A stretch of DNA of 64,000 nt from a bacterium (GTDB taxonomy: Bacteria; JAMCPX01): positions 1-64,000 of the forward strand of contig JAJYLN010000003.1 in the NCBI GenBank assembly GCA_021787665.1. Direction: 5' to 3'. The notes under the pieces were generated by a model. That model was not told the origin of the DNA and ran no database searches. It worked only from the letters and a program-made list of their open reading frames with translations. Position 1 is the stretch's first letter, and each line of letters opens with the position of its first letter. The position numbers and the translations under genes are program-made. Shown here piece by piece: positions 32,593 through 41,269 of this stretch.

Positions 32593-35106
32593 ATGCCAGA
32601 AAACGTTGCTTCAAAGCCTGCCGTATTCAGGCCGAACTCGGACACGCTCTACGACAAGATCGGCGTCGTAGCCATCGTGCTCTGCTTTCTCGTGATCCCG
32701 GTCCTGAAATTCGGGAACGAGTTTATATGGATAAAGACCACGGTGCTCCTATCCGTGACGATGCTGCTGACGTTCCTGTGGCTGATACGGGGCGTCGACA
32801 GAAGGGAGATAGTATTCCCGAAAACCTCGATCTGGCTGCCGATGCTCCTGATGATAGGCGTCGTGCTCGTGCACCTCGTGCACGTCACGGACATCTGGCG
32901 TGCCGTCGACATGATGCTGCGGCTCGGGGCAAACATTTTCTTCTGGTTTTTCACGCTCCTCTACGTGAGAAAGAGGAGCCACGTACGCTGGATCATCATT
33001 GCCATGGCGATGGCGGTGTTCATCGTCTCGATGTACGGCATCATGCAGTTCTACGAGATCCTGCCGTGTCCCTATGACATCTACGGCGAGAAGGACCCCT
33101 CCTCGACGATCGGACTCACGAACTTTTCAGCCGAATGGATCATTAGCTTCGTGGGCCTTCTGATATTCTCGTTCTTTCTGTCGGATTTCAACATCGAGAC
33201 GAAGACCGTTCTGTTCTTCCTCTTCGTGCCCACGTACTTCTACTTCGTCCTTACCAAGGGCAGGGCAGCATGGATGGGCTTCATCATCTCGAGCTTCGTG
33301 ATATTCGGTTTCATGATCTACCAGTGGCTGAAGCTGGCCGGCGCTAAAAAGGGCATCACGACATCGCCGCCCAAGCAGCCCGAAGCGAGCAGCGGCGGGG
33401 GAACCTCAAGGGCACGGCGGATCGCAGTCGCCATAACGCTCGGCGTCCTCGTGGTAAGCGGAGGCACCATCCTTTCTATTTCACACTTCGGGAAACAGAA
33501 ACAGTTTGCCTCGATTTATTCGACCGTGAAGGACGTCGAAGAACCGCACGCCGGCATACTGAAGGACTTCTATGACCTTTTGACCTCGAAGCTCCAGACG
33601 AAGGACACGTCCATCAATTTCCGGTTCATGGCATGGCAGAGCACCTTCGACGCATGGAAGCACAACCCCATCCTCGGAGTCGGCATCGGACAGGTCGAGG
33701 TCGATATCCACAAGTATCAGGTCCCGAAGCTCCAGCAGATCATCTCGAAGACCTACCAGGTCTTTTCCGAGTCCCACAATGACTGGCTCCAGATCCTCGC
33801 GGAACTCGGCATTATCGGGTTCATCGCCTTCCTCTGGATCATCCTGAACAGCGCGTTTAAGCTCATCAGGGTCGCAAAGGAGAGCATCGGAAATGAGGAC
33901 CGGTTCCTCCTCGCACTCGCACTCGGCGGTGGAATAATAGCTGTGCTCATAGCAGCGATCTTCAGCTTCCCGCTTCAGGAGCCCGCATCGAGCATGTATT
34001 TCTGGGGTCTGATAGCGCTGACCGACGTCGTGTACCGTGGCTTCGACGACGAGAACCGACAGCTCTCAGCACGGAAGCAGAGGCGCCTCACCACCCCGGA
34101 GCCGCCATCGTATCTGCTCTTCGTGAGCCCCTCGACGGGGGGCGGGATCCGGTCAATTGGGAAGAAGCTTGTCCTCACGATCGCCATCTTGATAAGTATC
34201 GTCGCTGTGTTCGCGCTGCCGATCTATGCGGGGCGCACGGCAGTGGCAGAGAACCATATCAAGGACGGCGTCGCGTACAGAAACAGGAGGGATTTCCCGG
34301 CCGCAACGCGTGAGTTCGACGACGCAATACGCCTCAATCCCTTTGAATACATCTACTACTTCCATAGGGCGATCGTGCTGTTCAACACCGGCGATCTCCA
34401 GCAGGCGATTGCGGATCTGGACCAGTCCCTGCGGCTGAGCCCGTACTTCGGGCTGGCATACAGGCTCAGGGGGGGCGCATACTTTGCAGAGAACAACTGC
34501 GAGAAGGCCATCCCGGATTTCGAGAAGGCCCTCCATTTCCTCCCGCCGCTCGTCGGGGAGATAGGCAACCAGCTCGTCTCCTGCGATGTGAGACTGAACA
34601 GGATAGACGCCGTGATCAAGGTGGCGGATTTGCAGTTAAAATTCAATCCGAACAGCCAGGACGCGTACTACAACCTGGGGAACGCGATGTTCCTGAAGGG
34701 CGCTTATCAGGAGGCGATCGATGACTACCGGAAGAGCGTACAGATCGACCCTTCGTTCCAGCCCGGCCTGCTCAACATGGCGATGAGCTACTATTATCTG
34801 AAGGACTTCACGGCAGGCGACACCTACTACGAGCGGGCAAAGCATATCAACACGGATAACCCGATCGTATGGTACGATCACGCTATAGGGTTAGCTATCC
34901 GAGGCGACAAGAGGCAGGCGCTGGAGAACCTGAGAAAGGCCTTCGCCCTGAAGCCGGCCCTGAAGATGTCAGCACTGCAGGAGCCGTCCTTCGCTCCGCT
35001 CAGGGATATGGCGGAGTTCAAGCAATTGGTTGGCAGGCAGAACATAGAAAAGCTCGAGCAGATGGAGAAGCTGAAAGAGATGATCCAGGGGACAAAGCAA
35101 CAGTAG
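32593..35106 (+). CDS. O-antigen ligase/polymerase-like membrane protein with C-terminal TPR repeats
   Basis: An 837-residue polytopic membrane protein. Roughly ten transmembrane segments lie between residues 15 and 480, and another near 525-545. The Wzy_C/O-antigen ligase signature region includes 'FVLTKGRAAWMGFIIS' (the RxxW-like patch) and the periplasmic loop 'HNPILGVGIGQVEVD' with 'ESHNDWLQILAELGIIGF'. Residues about 550-820 form tetratricopeptide repeats ('AYYNLGNAMFLKGAYQEAI'). This fusion is typical of envelope polysaccharide ligases or polymerases in several Gram-negative phyla. It is followed after 7 bp by a LolA-like gene. Confidence 0.85.
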   Translation: MPENVASKPAVFRPNSDTLYDKIGVVAIVLCFLVIPVLKFGNEFIWIKTTVLLSVTMLLTFLWLIRGVDRREIVFPKTSIWLPMLLMIGVVLVHLVHVTDIWRAVDMMLRLGANIFFWFFTLLYVRKRSHVRWIIIAMAMAVFIVSMYGIMQFYEILPCPYDIYGEKDPSSTIGLTNFSAEWIISFVGLLIFSFFLSDFNIETKTVLFFLFVPTYFYFVLTKGRAAWMGFIISSFVIFGFMIYQWLKLAGAKKGITTSPPKQPEASSGGGTSRARRIAVAITLGVLVVSGGTILSISHFGKQKQFASIYSTVKDVEEPHAGILKDFYDLLTSKLQTKDTSINFRFMAWQSTFDAWKHNPILGVGIGQVEVDIHKYQVPKLQQIISKTYQVFSESHNDWLQILAELGIIGFIAFLWIILNSAFKLIRVAKESIGNEDRFLLALALGGGIIAVLIAAIFSFPLQEPASSMYFWGLIALTDVVYRGFDDENRQLSARKQRRLTTPEPPSYLLFVSPSTGGGIRSIGKKLVLTIAILISIVAVFALPIYAGRTAVAENHIKDGVAYRNRRDFPAATREFDDAIRLNPFEYIYYFHRAIVLFNTGDLQQAIADLDQSLRLSPYFGLAYRLRGGAYFAENNCEKAIPDFEKALHFLPPLVGEIGNQLVSCDVRLNRIDAVIKVADLQLKFNPNSQDAYYNLGNAMFLKGAYQEAIDDYRKSVQIDPSFQPGLLNMAMSYYYLKDFTAGDTYYERAKHINTDNPIVWYDHAIGLAIRGDKRQALENLRKAFALKPALKMSALQEPSFAPLRDMAEFKQLVGRQNIEKLEQMEKLKEMIQGTKQQ

Positions 35107-35113
35107 TCCGCGC

Positions 35114-35932
35114 ATGTTCGGCAGGGGAACAAGGAGACCGTGGGGCAAGCGGGCCGCCGGCTGCCTCGGAGTGGCGTTTATCGCCGCTGTGTACGTGTCC
35201 CTTGCGGCGCCCCCCTCGCACGCAAACACAGCAGACCGGCTCCTGAGCAATGTCCGCAAGGCCGCACGTTTCAGGACCGTTTCCCTGCACGTCGACATGG
35301 TCCTTGTGGATCGTGTCGGCCAGAAGCGTGAGCGCTCGTTCGATTGGTATGCGACGCACGCGCCGGGCAGGAGCAAGGGGCTGATCATCATAGACGCACC
35401 CGACAGCATGAAAGGTACGAAGTACCTCGTTGTTACGCAGGGGCACAGGAGGACCCAGTATGTGTACCTGCCGTCCATGCACAGGGTGCGTAGACTCGGC
35501 GTAACCGAGCTGGGAGAGAGCTTTCTCGGCAGCGATCTCAACTACGGTGACCTGAACGATCATGGCTATAGGTCGTGGCACAACTCGATCCTTCGGGAAG
35601 ACCTTTGTCCGGAAGAGCACGTGCGGTGCGCTGTGGTCCAATCGCTGCCGGCCAAGCAAAGCGGCGGCGCCCCGCCCTACTCGAGGGTGGTCCAGTGGAT
35701 AAGATCAACCGACAACATACCCGTGTATGCGACGTTTTACCGGGGCAAGGTGATCATCAAGACACTGCGTGTCCAGGCGACCAGGAGCGTAGACGGGCAC
35801 ACCATAGCTACCCGGACAATCATACGCAACCCGGTAACGGGCCATTCCACTCGTATCATCGTAAGTCGTATCGTGCTCGATAGGCCCCTGGCCGATTCTT
35901 TGTTCACCGTACGGTCTCTGGAGCAGCCATGA
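35114..35932 (+). CDS. LolA-like outer membrane lipoprotein-sorting protein
   Basis: A 272-residue exported protein with an N-terminal signal-like segment ('AAGCLGVAFIAAVYVSLAAPPSHA'). The mature part resembles the 'outer membrane lipoprotein-sorting' family (LolA-like fold): 'LLSNVRKAARFRTVSLHVDM', 'YVYLPSMHRVRRLG' and 'ESFLGSDLNYGDL' are characteristic. Such proteins are usually encoded next to MacB/FtsX-type permeases, as here: its TGA overlaps the permease ATG (ATGA). I infer a periplasmic carrier working with the permease on a lipid or lipoprotein. No ATPase gene is adjacent. Confidence 0.8.
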   Translation: MFGRGTRRPWGKRAAGCLGVAFIAAVYVSLAAPPSHANTADRLLSNVRKAARFRTVSLHVDMVLVDRVGQKRERSFDWYATHAPGRSKGLIIIDAPDSMKGTKYLVVTQGHRRTQYVYLPSMHRVRRLGVTELGESFLGSDLNYGDLNDHGYRSWHNSILREDLCPEEHVRCAVVQSLPAKQSGGAPPYSRVVQWIRSTDNIPVYATFYRGKVIIKTLRVQATRSVDGHTIATRTIIRNPVTGHSTRIIVSRIVLDRPLADSLFTVRSLEQP

Positions 35933-37041
35933 GTTTCTTTATGATTATCCTGAAGAACATCGTGCGACGGAAGATCAGGACCCTCCTCACCGCGACCGGG
36001 ATTGGCGTGGGTATCGGCGCCATTGTCGCGCTCGTCGCCATATCGGACGGCTTTGTTACGAGCTGGCAAAGGCTCATAGCGCGCTCCGGAACGAACCTCA
36101 ATGTGATAAAGGGTACTGTGGCGAACGTGTTCTTCAGCAGCGTCGACGAGGGCATCATGGACAGGATAAGGTCGATAAAGGGCGTACGGGAAGTAGCAGG
36201 CACCCTGTCGGACATCGTCACGGTGAACGACCAGCCCTCAGTAACAGTGATAGGCTTCGACCCCGGCCAGTATCCCTTGCGGCACCTGAAGGTCGTCGAG
36301 GGCAGGTCACTCACGGGGGGGGCATACAGCGACGCGCTGGTAGGAAGAATCGCAAGAGAGAACCTCGGGGTACGGGTGGGAAGTACCATCGACATCGAGA
36401 CGATGGTCTTCAGAGTGGTGGGCGTGTTCGAGAGCGGGAACGTGTTCGAGGACGGAGCATGCGTCGTGCCGCTCAGAACGCTGCAGGAGCTGCTCAACAA
36501 GGAGCATACCGTCTCCCTGATCAGTATAAAGCTTGACGCTCCCTCGCGTGAAAGGTCGATGCTGAAGGCTATCCAGTCTCGTCTGAGCGGGTACACCGTC
36601 ATAGAGGCGAGGAAACTCGGAGAGCTGAACGAAGGAACGAAGCTCATACGTATCATGGCATGGATCACCTCCGTCATCGCCCTCGCCGTGGGCATGATAG
36701 GCACCATGAACACCATGACGATGAGCGTGTTCGAGAGAACGAAGGAGCTCGGCATACTGCGGGCCATCGGATGGAGCAAGACCATGGTCGCGAGGATGAT
36801 ACTCGGAGAGACCGTCATCATAGGCCTCCTGGGCTGGGCGCTTGGCTCTGTGATCGGTATTGCCTCGCTGAAGCTCTTGACCAGCCTGCCTACCGTCAGG
36901 GGCTTTGTCTATGCTGACCCGGGCGTCGGCATCTTTGTACGGGCCCTGTTTATCGCGCTGTGCCTGAGCGTGATCGGAGCCCTGTACCCCATGTACCGGG
37001 CGATGATGATCCAGCCCGTCGAGGCCATACGGTATGAATAG
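35929..37041 (+). CDS. FtsX/MacB-type ABC transporter permease
   Basis: A 370-residue permease with the MacB/LolE topology: one N-terminal transmembrane helix ('LLTATGIGVGIGAIVALVAIS'), a large periplasmic domain (about residues 45-240), then three C-terminal helices. The conserved FtsX segment reads 'GIMNTMTMSV'-like 'GTMNTMTMSVFERTKELGILRAIGW'. It is translationally coupled to the LolA-like gene. The cognate nucleotide-binding subunit is not visible in the window, so the ATPase must be supplied from elsewhere or the gene set is split. Transport of a lipoprotein or envelope lipid is likely but unproven. Confidence 0.88.
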   Translation: MSFFMIILKNIVRRKIRTLLTATGIGVGIGAIVALVAISDGFVTSWQRLIARSGTNLNVIKGTVANVFFSSVDEGIMDRIRSIKGVREVAGTLSDIVTVNDQPSVTVIGFDPGQYPLRHLKVVEGRSLTGGAYSDALVGRIARENLGVRVGSTIDIETMVFRVVGVFESGNVFEDGACVVPLRTLQELLNKEHTVSLISIKLDAPSRERSMLKAIQSRLSGYTVIEARKLGELNEGTKLIRIMAWITSVIALAVGMIGTMNTMTMSVFERTKELGILRAIGWSKTMVARMILGETVIIGLLGWALGSVIGIASLKLLTSLPTVRGFVYADPGVGIFVRALFIALCLSVIGALYPMYRAMMIQPVEAIRYE

Positions 37042-37095
37042 CCTGTGTTCCATCGCCCGGTATGGGACAGAACGGCCCGGCACCCGTGTACGGGT

Positions 37096-37381
37096 CTATT
37101 TGCGCAGCAGGTCCTTCGTTATCCTGTCGCCAAACATCCTGACGTCATCTTCGATCGTGCCGCTGCCGATATGGTGCCCGGTGCCGGTCTCTTTCGGTCC
37201 CTGGTACTCTTTGTCCCAGAGCGGGTCTGCTATCTCGTTGTACTCGCGAGCATACGCATCGAGCTGCGGTCCGAGGGTGGTCACTGTCTCCCATCCACCG
37301 AATTGTAGCGGTAATGCCTCTACTCGTGGCGAGGAAAATATCGATTACAAAGTTAACATGGTACTGGGCGCCTGGCGTCAC
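37096..37381 (-). pseudogene. Decayed ORF of unknown identity
   Basis: Two overlapping minus-strand frames look like one interrupted gene. From a GTG at 37381 the first frame gives 'TPGAQYHVNFVIDIF'. After a shift near 37335 the second continues 'SSPRVEALPLQFGGWETV', 'LGPQLDAYAREYNEIADPLW', and ends 'RMFGDRITKDLLRK'. The peptide has protein-like composition, but I do not recognise it. A further short protein-like stretch lies just upstream (37400-37510, ending 'GYRNIGKEFYEIK') before a TAG stop. Together they suggest a degraded gene or genes. It could also be a chance open frame. Confidence 0.35.
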
Positions 37382-37521
37382 TCCTATTATTGCGGATGGC
37401 TATTTTATCTCGTAAAACTCTTTTCCGATATTTCGGTATCCATACCAGATGACATTGGATGCTCTGTTTGGTATGCGCACCTGACCACTATCTCGCCATG
37501 ACCAAATCATGTCATACTTGC

Positions 37522-37893
37522 CTACGCTTCGCCAGCTAAAGCTGGCTTCGCTACAGGCGGACATTCATCCCCGAGCTTGAAAGCTCGGGGTTTTCTGTCC
37601 GTTTTTATAAACGCATTGATCTTTTCCGGCGCAGACAGCATGGCATTACCGAAGAGGTTCTCTACGAACCTCTTCTTGACGGTAGGTGCAAAGCGCTTGT
37701 ACTGATGCTTGAAGTTCAGGAGCAGCAGGTTGATAAACTCCCGTGCGTCCGGGTACCTGATGCCGTCCACCTGCGGCGCTACCAGAGAGAGGCATGTCCG
37801 GTCCGGCATACGCGTTGCAAGGTCTGATACACCGTGCAGCAGCGTTCTCGTCAGTTTGGTGCTTTTCTTGTTGCCCTCCTCGAGGCTCATCAC
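37522..37893 (-). CDS. Hypothetical protein, possible fragment
   Basis: A 123-residue open frame starting at adjacent GTG/ATG codons (37893/37890). The sequence 'LARTMPDRT'-like 'DLATRMPDRTCLSLVAP', 'YPDAREFINLLLLNFKHQY' and 'VKKRFVENLFGNAML' is helical and looks like a real protein, but I cannot place it. The last roughly 25 residues are read through the hairpin at 37569-37590, so the 3' end may have been altered by insertion of a repeat. Protein-like sequence also continues upstream of the start in frame. It is probably the remnant of a longer gene. Confidence 0.4.
   Translation of the reverse strand: MMSLEEGNKKSTKLTRTLLHGVSDLATRMPDRTCLSLVAPQVDGIRYPDAREFINLLLLNFKHQYKRFAPTVKKRFVENLFGNAMLSAPEKINAFIKTDRKPRAFKLGDECPPVAKPALAGEA
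37569..37594 (+). terminator. Strong hairpin with T-run, terminator or IS200/605-type end
   Basis: A perfect 10-bp stem (CCCCGAGCTT/AAGCTCGGGG, 2-nt centre) is followed by TTTT on the plus strand. A second perfect stem, GCCAGC-TAAA-GCTGGC, lies about 20 bp before it. The combination is like extragenic palindromes or IS200/IS605-family right ends. It overlaps the 3' end of the hypothetical minus-strand frame. Confidence 0.6.
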
Positions 37894-37975
37894 GCCGGTA
37901 TCCGAATCATCTCTGGCTGTAGGTCTCTTGAGGTGCGGTTGACAGGTCCACGGTGGGGTGGATACCGAAACAAAT

Positions 37976-37997
37976 ATATAGCTTTGCTATATTTTTT
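37976..37997 (+). terminator. Rho-independent terminator-like hairpin
   Basis: A 7-bp stem ATATAGC/GCTATAT with a TTT loop is followed by a run of six T on the plus strand. It lies about 157 bp upstream of the CydA-like gene, with no plus-strand gene directly before it, so it may insulate that gene from upstream transcription. Confidence 0.55.
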
Positions 37998-38153
37998 CAA
38001 GAGACGGTGGCGGCACGATGTGCGTGTCCCGTTGTCCGGAGAGCAGTTGTTCAAAATTCCTTGACACCGTACACGGCTCCTATAGAGTGTGATAGTGGTG
38101 CCCTGCTGAAAGGGCTGGATCTGATAGAGGGAGAATCAAAAGGAGATCGTCAT

Positions 38154-39476
38154 ATGTATCCGGTATGGCAAGTACCCGTTATGGGATCGGCCCTCGTCAT
38201 AGCTTTCATTGCGTCCTTCCATATCCTTCCCTCGCACCTTGCCACGTCTGCGTTCTGGTTCAACGTGTACGTGGAAAATAAGGCCTATAAGGAGAATAGG
38301 CCGGAGCTGCTCGAGTTTATAAAAAAGTATGTCCTTGTACTTCTGATCTTCTCGTTCATATTCGGTTCGTTGTCCGGCGTGGGCATATGGTACGCCTTAA
38401 CGGTCGCGGCCCCCAAAGGCATTTCTGCCCTGATACACAACTATGTATGGGGATGGGCTGCCGAGTGGGTCTTCTTCATCATCGAAGTACTCGCTATTTA
38501 CGTCTATTACTACACGTTCGGCAGGGTGGACAACAAAACGCACCTCACCATCGGCTTGATCTATGCGATCGGCTCATGGATAAGCATGGCGATTATAACA
38601 GGCATCATGTCGTTCATGCTGTCACCCGGGAAATGGCTCACAACAGGGGCGTTTTTCGACGGGTTCTTCAACCCGACCTACCTGCCGCAACTTCTGATGC
38701 GGACCTCGTTCATGTTTGCCGTTGCCGGACTGTACGCCATCGTGGTAGCCGGTACCCTGAAGCGCAAAGAGGTCGCCTCGTTCATAATCAGGAGAGCGTC
38801 CGTATGGGGTATGCTTGGAGCAGTGCTTACGGCCCTGTTCTTCCGGGTATACCTGTGGTCGCTTCCGGCCCCGGCGCGGGAGCTCTATGGGATGAGCATA
38901 CTTATCCCGAAGATCGTTCCCGTCATCGTGGTGGCTGCGTTTGCAGCGCTGCTCGCCTGGTTTATGGTTGTATGGCTCAGACCTCGATGGGCAAAGGCGG
39001 TACCCGGGGTGCTCGCCATACTCATCCTGCTGGTGGGCGTATTCTCCGCGGAGAGCATACGTGAACGCATCAGAAAGCCCTATGTCATAGGCGGCTATAT
39101 GTACTCGAACCAGATCGTGCCGGCCGGCTTGCCGGCCAAGGGCATACAGGGTGACCTCGCGACCATCGATAGCGTAGGAATACTGCATTATTCCCCTTTT
39201 GTCCCGGCAGGGCTGCGGACCATCGATACTGCGGACCTGCTGAAGGCCGGCGGGGAGATCGCGCAGATAGAGTGCTCCGCGTGCCATACGCTCGAGCCCA
39301 ACGGCTGGCTCAGGCCCCTTCCTACGATGGTACGGATGGCAGGGCTCAGCAGCGTGGACAACGCCCAGGCATTCATCGGCTTTCTCGATGCGTTCCCGTT
39401 CATGCCACGATTTGCAGGTACGGCCGCCGAGAAAAAGGCGCTCGCTGCATACCTGGTAAGCTTATACCGGAAGTAG
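38154..39476 (+). CDS. CydA-like (cytochrome bd superfamily) subunit with C-terminal heme c domain
   Basis: A 440-residue membrane protein from the ATG at 38154, preceded by AAGGAG. About nine hydrophobic helices cover residues 1-320. The first helix contains 'SFHILPSHLATSAFW', with histidines near the N-terminal heme-ligand position of CydA. No canonical quinol-binding Q-loop motif is seen. The C-terminal periplasmic domain has one CXXCH heme c site, 'ECSACH' (C374-H378), and a possible axial Met in 'FPFMPRF'. It lies 158 bp before a second CydA-like gene. Pairs of CydA-like subunits with a c-type domain are known as a branch of the bd-oxidase superfamily. An oxygen- or other-acceptor-reducing respiratory complex is the likely role. 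Confidence 0.72.
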   Translation: MYPVWQVPVMGSALVIAFIASFHILPSHLATSAFWFNVYVENKAYKENRPELLEFIKKYVLVLLIFSFIFGSLSGVGIWYALTVAAPKGISALIHNYVWGWAAEWVFFIIEVLAIYVYYYTFGRVDNKTHLTIGLIYAIGSWISMAIITGIMSFMLSPGKWLTTGAFFDGFFNPTYLPQLLMRTSFMFAVAGLYAIVVAGTLKRKEVASFIIRRASVWGMLGAVLTALFFRVYLWSLPAPARELYGMSILIPKIVPVIVVAAFAALLAWFMVVWLRPRWAKAVPGVLAILILLVGVFSAESIRERIRKPYVIGGYMYSNQIVPAGLPAKGIQGDLATIDSVGILHYSPFVPAGLRTIDTADLLKAGGEIAQIECSACHTLEPNGWLRPLPTMVRMAGLSSVDNAQAFIGFLDAFPFMPRFAGTAAEKKALAAYLVSLYRK

Positions 39477-39634
39477 AGCAGACTTTTACATGATTCATGC
39501 CATGAAGGCTGTAACGAAAGATACGGTGGGAGGAATCAAATTCGACCTCTTTGACAAACAGGGCTGGGCACCCGGGTTGTTCGTGGGTCGGGAGTTTTTT
39601 TACCCGCGGCTGAGGGCCGCTTGAGGAGGTGCTC

Positions 39635-40828
39635 ATGGATATTTCCCAAATGTTGAAATCGCTTCAGGATCCCATGGGGGTGCCTTTCTATCCATTCGTA
39701 TTCCAGGTATTGCTCGTGCTGACCTTTGCGCTGCATATCATATTCGTTAACCTCGTTATCGGCGGCGTGTTCATGAGCGTCTACGGATACTTCAAAAAAG
39801 GGAACTACTACCGGGCGCTCTCGAAGGCGTTTGCAAAGGCCTCCACGATAAACTTTTCTCTTCTGATAGTGCTCGGTGTTGCTCCGCTCCTCTTCATGCA
39901 GGTCATCTATGATCCCTTCTGGTATACCGCCAACGTCCTGTCGGCCGCGTGGATGGTGGGGATCGTGTTCGTGCTCATGGCGGCATTCTCGTTCGCCTAC
40001 GTGTTTTACATGAAGCTCTACAAGGACAGGAAGCACATCGGCGTCTGGGGCGTCGCTGCGTTCCTCCTCATACTGCTCGTGGGCGTTACCATGCATGCGG
40101 TATCCTATCAGGCACTCTTCCCGGAGCAGTGGGTAAACTGGTACGTCGGCGGGAGCAAGGCCGATCTCTCCGGTACCATACTGCACGCGTTCCAATTGCC
40201 GAGGTTCCTGCACTTCATCGTTGCCTCGTTCGCGATCACGGGTATATTCATGATGCTGTACGCATGGTACTTCAAGGAAAGGGACGACATGGACAAATCG
40301 TACCTTGCATGGGTCGGGAAGACCGGTGCAAAGATGGCGGTCACGTTCACAGTCCTGCAGATGGTCGTCGGGGTGTGGTGGCTGCTCAGCCTGCCGTCTG
40401 GCTTTCAGTTTTACAGAAACCCCGTATTCCTGACCGCCGGTGTACTCGTTGTCCTGCTCCTCCTGGTCCTTATAGAGGCCCAGTCCAATCCACAGAAGTA
40501 CGCCCTGCCCGCAGCCGGGCTGGCATTGATAGGCGTTCTCGGAATGACCTCGGCGCGCGAGGCCCTGCGCATGCTCTACGTGGGTCGCTACAACTACTCT
40601 GTCTACACCTACAAATTGAACCTCAGCTACGGGAGCACCGCTCTCTTTGCGGTCACCTTTTTGATGGGTATAGTCATCGTGAGCTACCTGCTGTCTGTCG
40701 TCTTCAAGATGGGCAGGTCGTCGAAGCCCCTCGACCTCTCGTCGCTCAGGCTCAGGACCTGGAGCGTCTACCTTATGATCGCATGGATCCTGATCATGAT
40801 CGGCATAGGCGTGGCTATAGCTTCGTAG
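39635..40828 (+). CDS. CydA-like membrane subunit, second of pair
   Basis: A 397-residue polytopic membrane protein with about nine to ten helices. The start at 39635 has a GAGGAGGT site; a GTG six bases upstream is an alternative. The N-terminal helix 'FQVLLVLTFALHIIFVNLVIGG' carries a histidine near the CydA heme-ligand position, and 'GVTMHAVSYQALFPEQW' offers another. There is no heme c motif and no CydB-like gene beside it, so the pair probably forms a CydA/CydA'-type heterodimer. Convergent overlap of 14 bp with the next minus-strand gene occurs at its 3' end. Electron donor and acceptor are not evident. Confidence 0.7.
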   Translation: MDISQMLKSLQDPMGVPFYPFVFQVLLVLTFALHIIFVNLVIGGVFMSVYGYFKKGNYYRALSKAFAKASTINFSLLIVLGVAPLLFMQVIYDPFWYTANVLSAAWMVGIVFVLMAAFSFAYVFYMKLYKDRKHIGVWGVAAFLLILLVGVTMHAVSYQALFPEQWVNWYVGGSKADLSGTILHAFQLPRFLHFIVASFAITGIFMMLYAWYFKERDDMDKSYLAWVGKTGAKMAVTFTVLQMVVGVWWLLSLPSGFQFYRNPVFLTAGVLVVLLLLVLIEAQSNPQKYALPAAGLALIGVLGMTSAREALRMLYVGRYNYSVYTYKLNLSYGSTALFAVTFLMGIVIVSYLLSVVFKMGRSSKPLDLSSLRLRTWSVYLMIAWILIMIGIGVAIAS

Positions 40829-41168
40829 CCGCGGGCGTCCAGAAATTGACCTGCTGAACGTGCGCCTGCTGCATCAGCAGCTTCGTCAGATCTTGTCTTT
40901 CGGCGCTATCGGCAAGCGGCTCTATCTCCGACACGTACGCCCCGGACGCATCTCTGCCGAGATGCCAGCTCACCATGTATCCTATGACGAATGCGAAGCC
41001 GCACCCGCCCGGGCCGCAGCACGAGGTATCTACGGAGCTGTATCCTGTATAGTAGTAGACCTGCCTGCCCTTATAGGGCAGTTGTCCCTCTTTCTGGAAC
41101 GCGTAGTGGCCGGAAATGGCTTCCAGCTCCCGGCCCAATACCTGATGGGTGTAGGTGTAGGCAGTCAT
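40815..41168 (-). CDS. Small Cys-rich protein, unknown function
   Basis: A 117-residue protein I do not recognise by function. A compact motif 'VDTSCCGPGGCGFAFVIGY' (near residues 46-64) has three cysteines in a Gly-rich turn, suggestive of a metal or Fe-S site or a redox-active centre. The N-terminal part is beta-rich and the C-terminal part ends in a helix. It is convergent with the second CydA-like gene, overlapping by 14 bp. No signal peptide or membrane segment is seen. A link to the respiratory pair is only positional. Confidence 0.65.
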   Translation of the reverse strand: MTAYTYTHQVLGRELEAISGHYAFQKEGQLPYKGRQVYYYTGYSSVDTSCCGPGGCGFAFVIGYMVSWHLGRDASGAYVSEIEPLADSAERQDLTKLLMQQAHVQQVNFWTPAATKL

Positions 41169-41269
41169 ACTACAATGATAAGCATTGGGTCCCTGGGTTC
41201 AAAATCCTGAGGTATAACATAGATACGGCGGACCGCCTGAGGCGTCCGCCGCAGGCATGCATGCCCGAA

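Noticed and set aside
38061-38086. TTGACA...TATAGA as a promoter for the CydA-like gene
   Set aside because: The spacing is only 14 bp, too short for a standard sigma-70 promoter, and no better -10 is seen at 16-18 bp.
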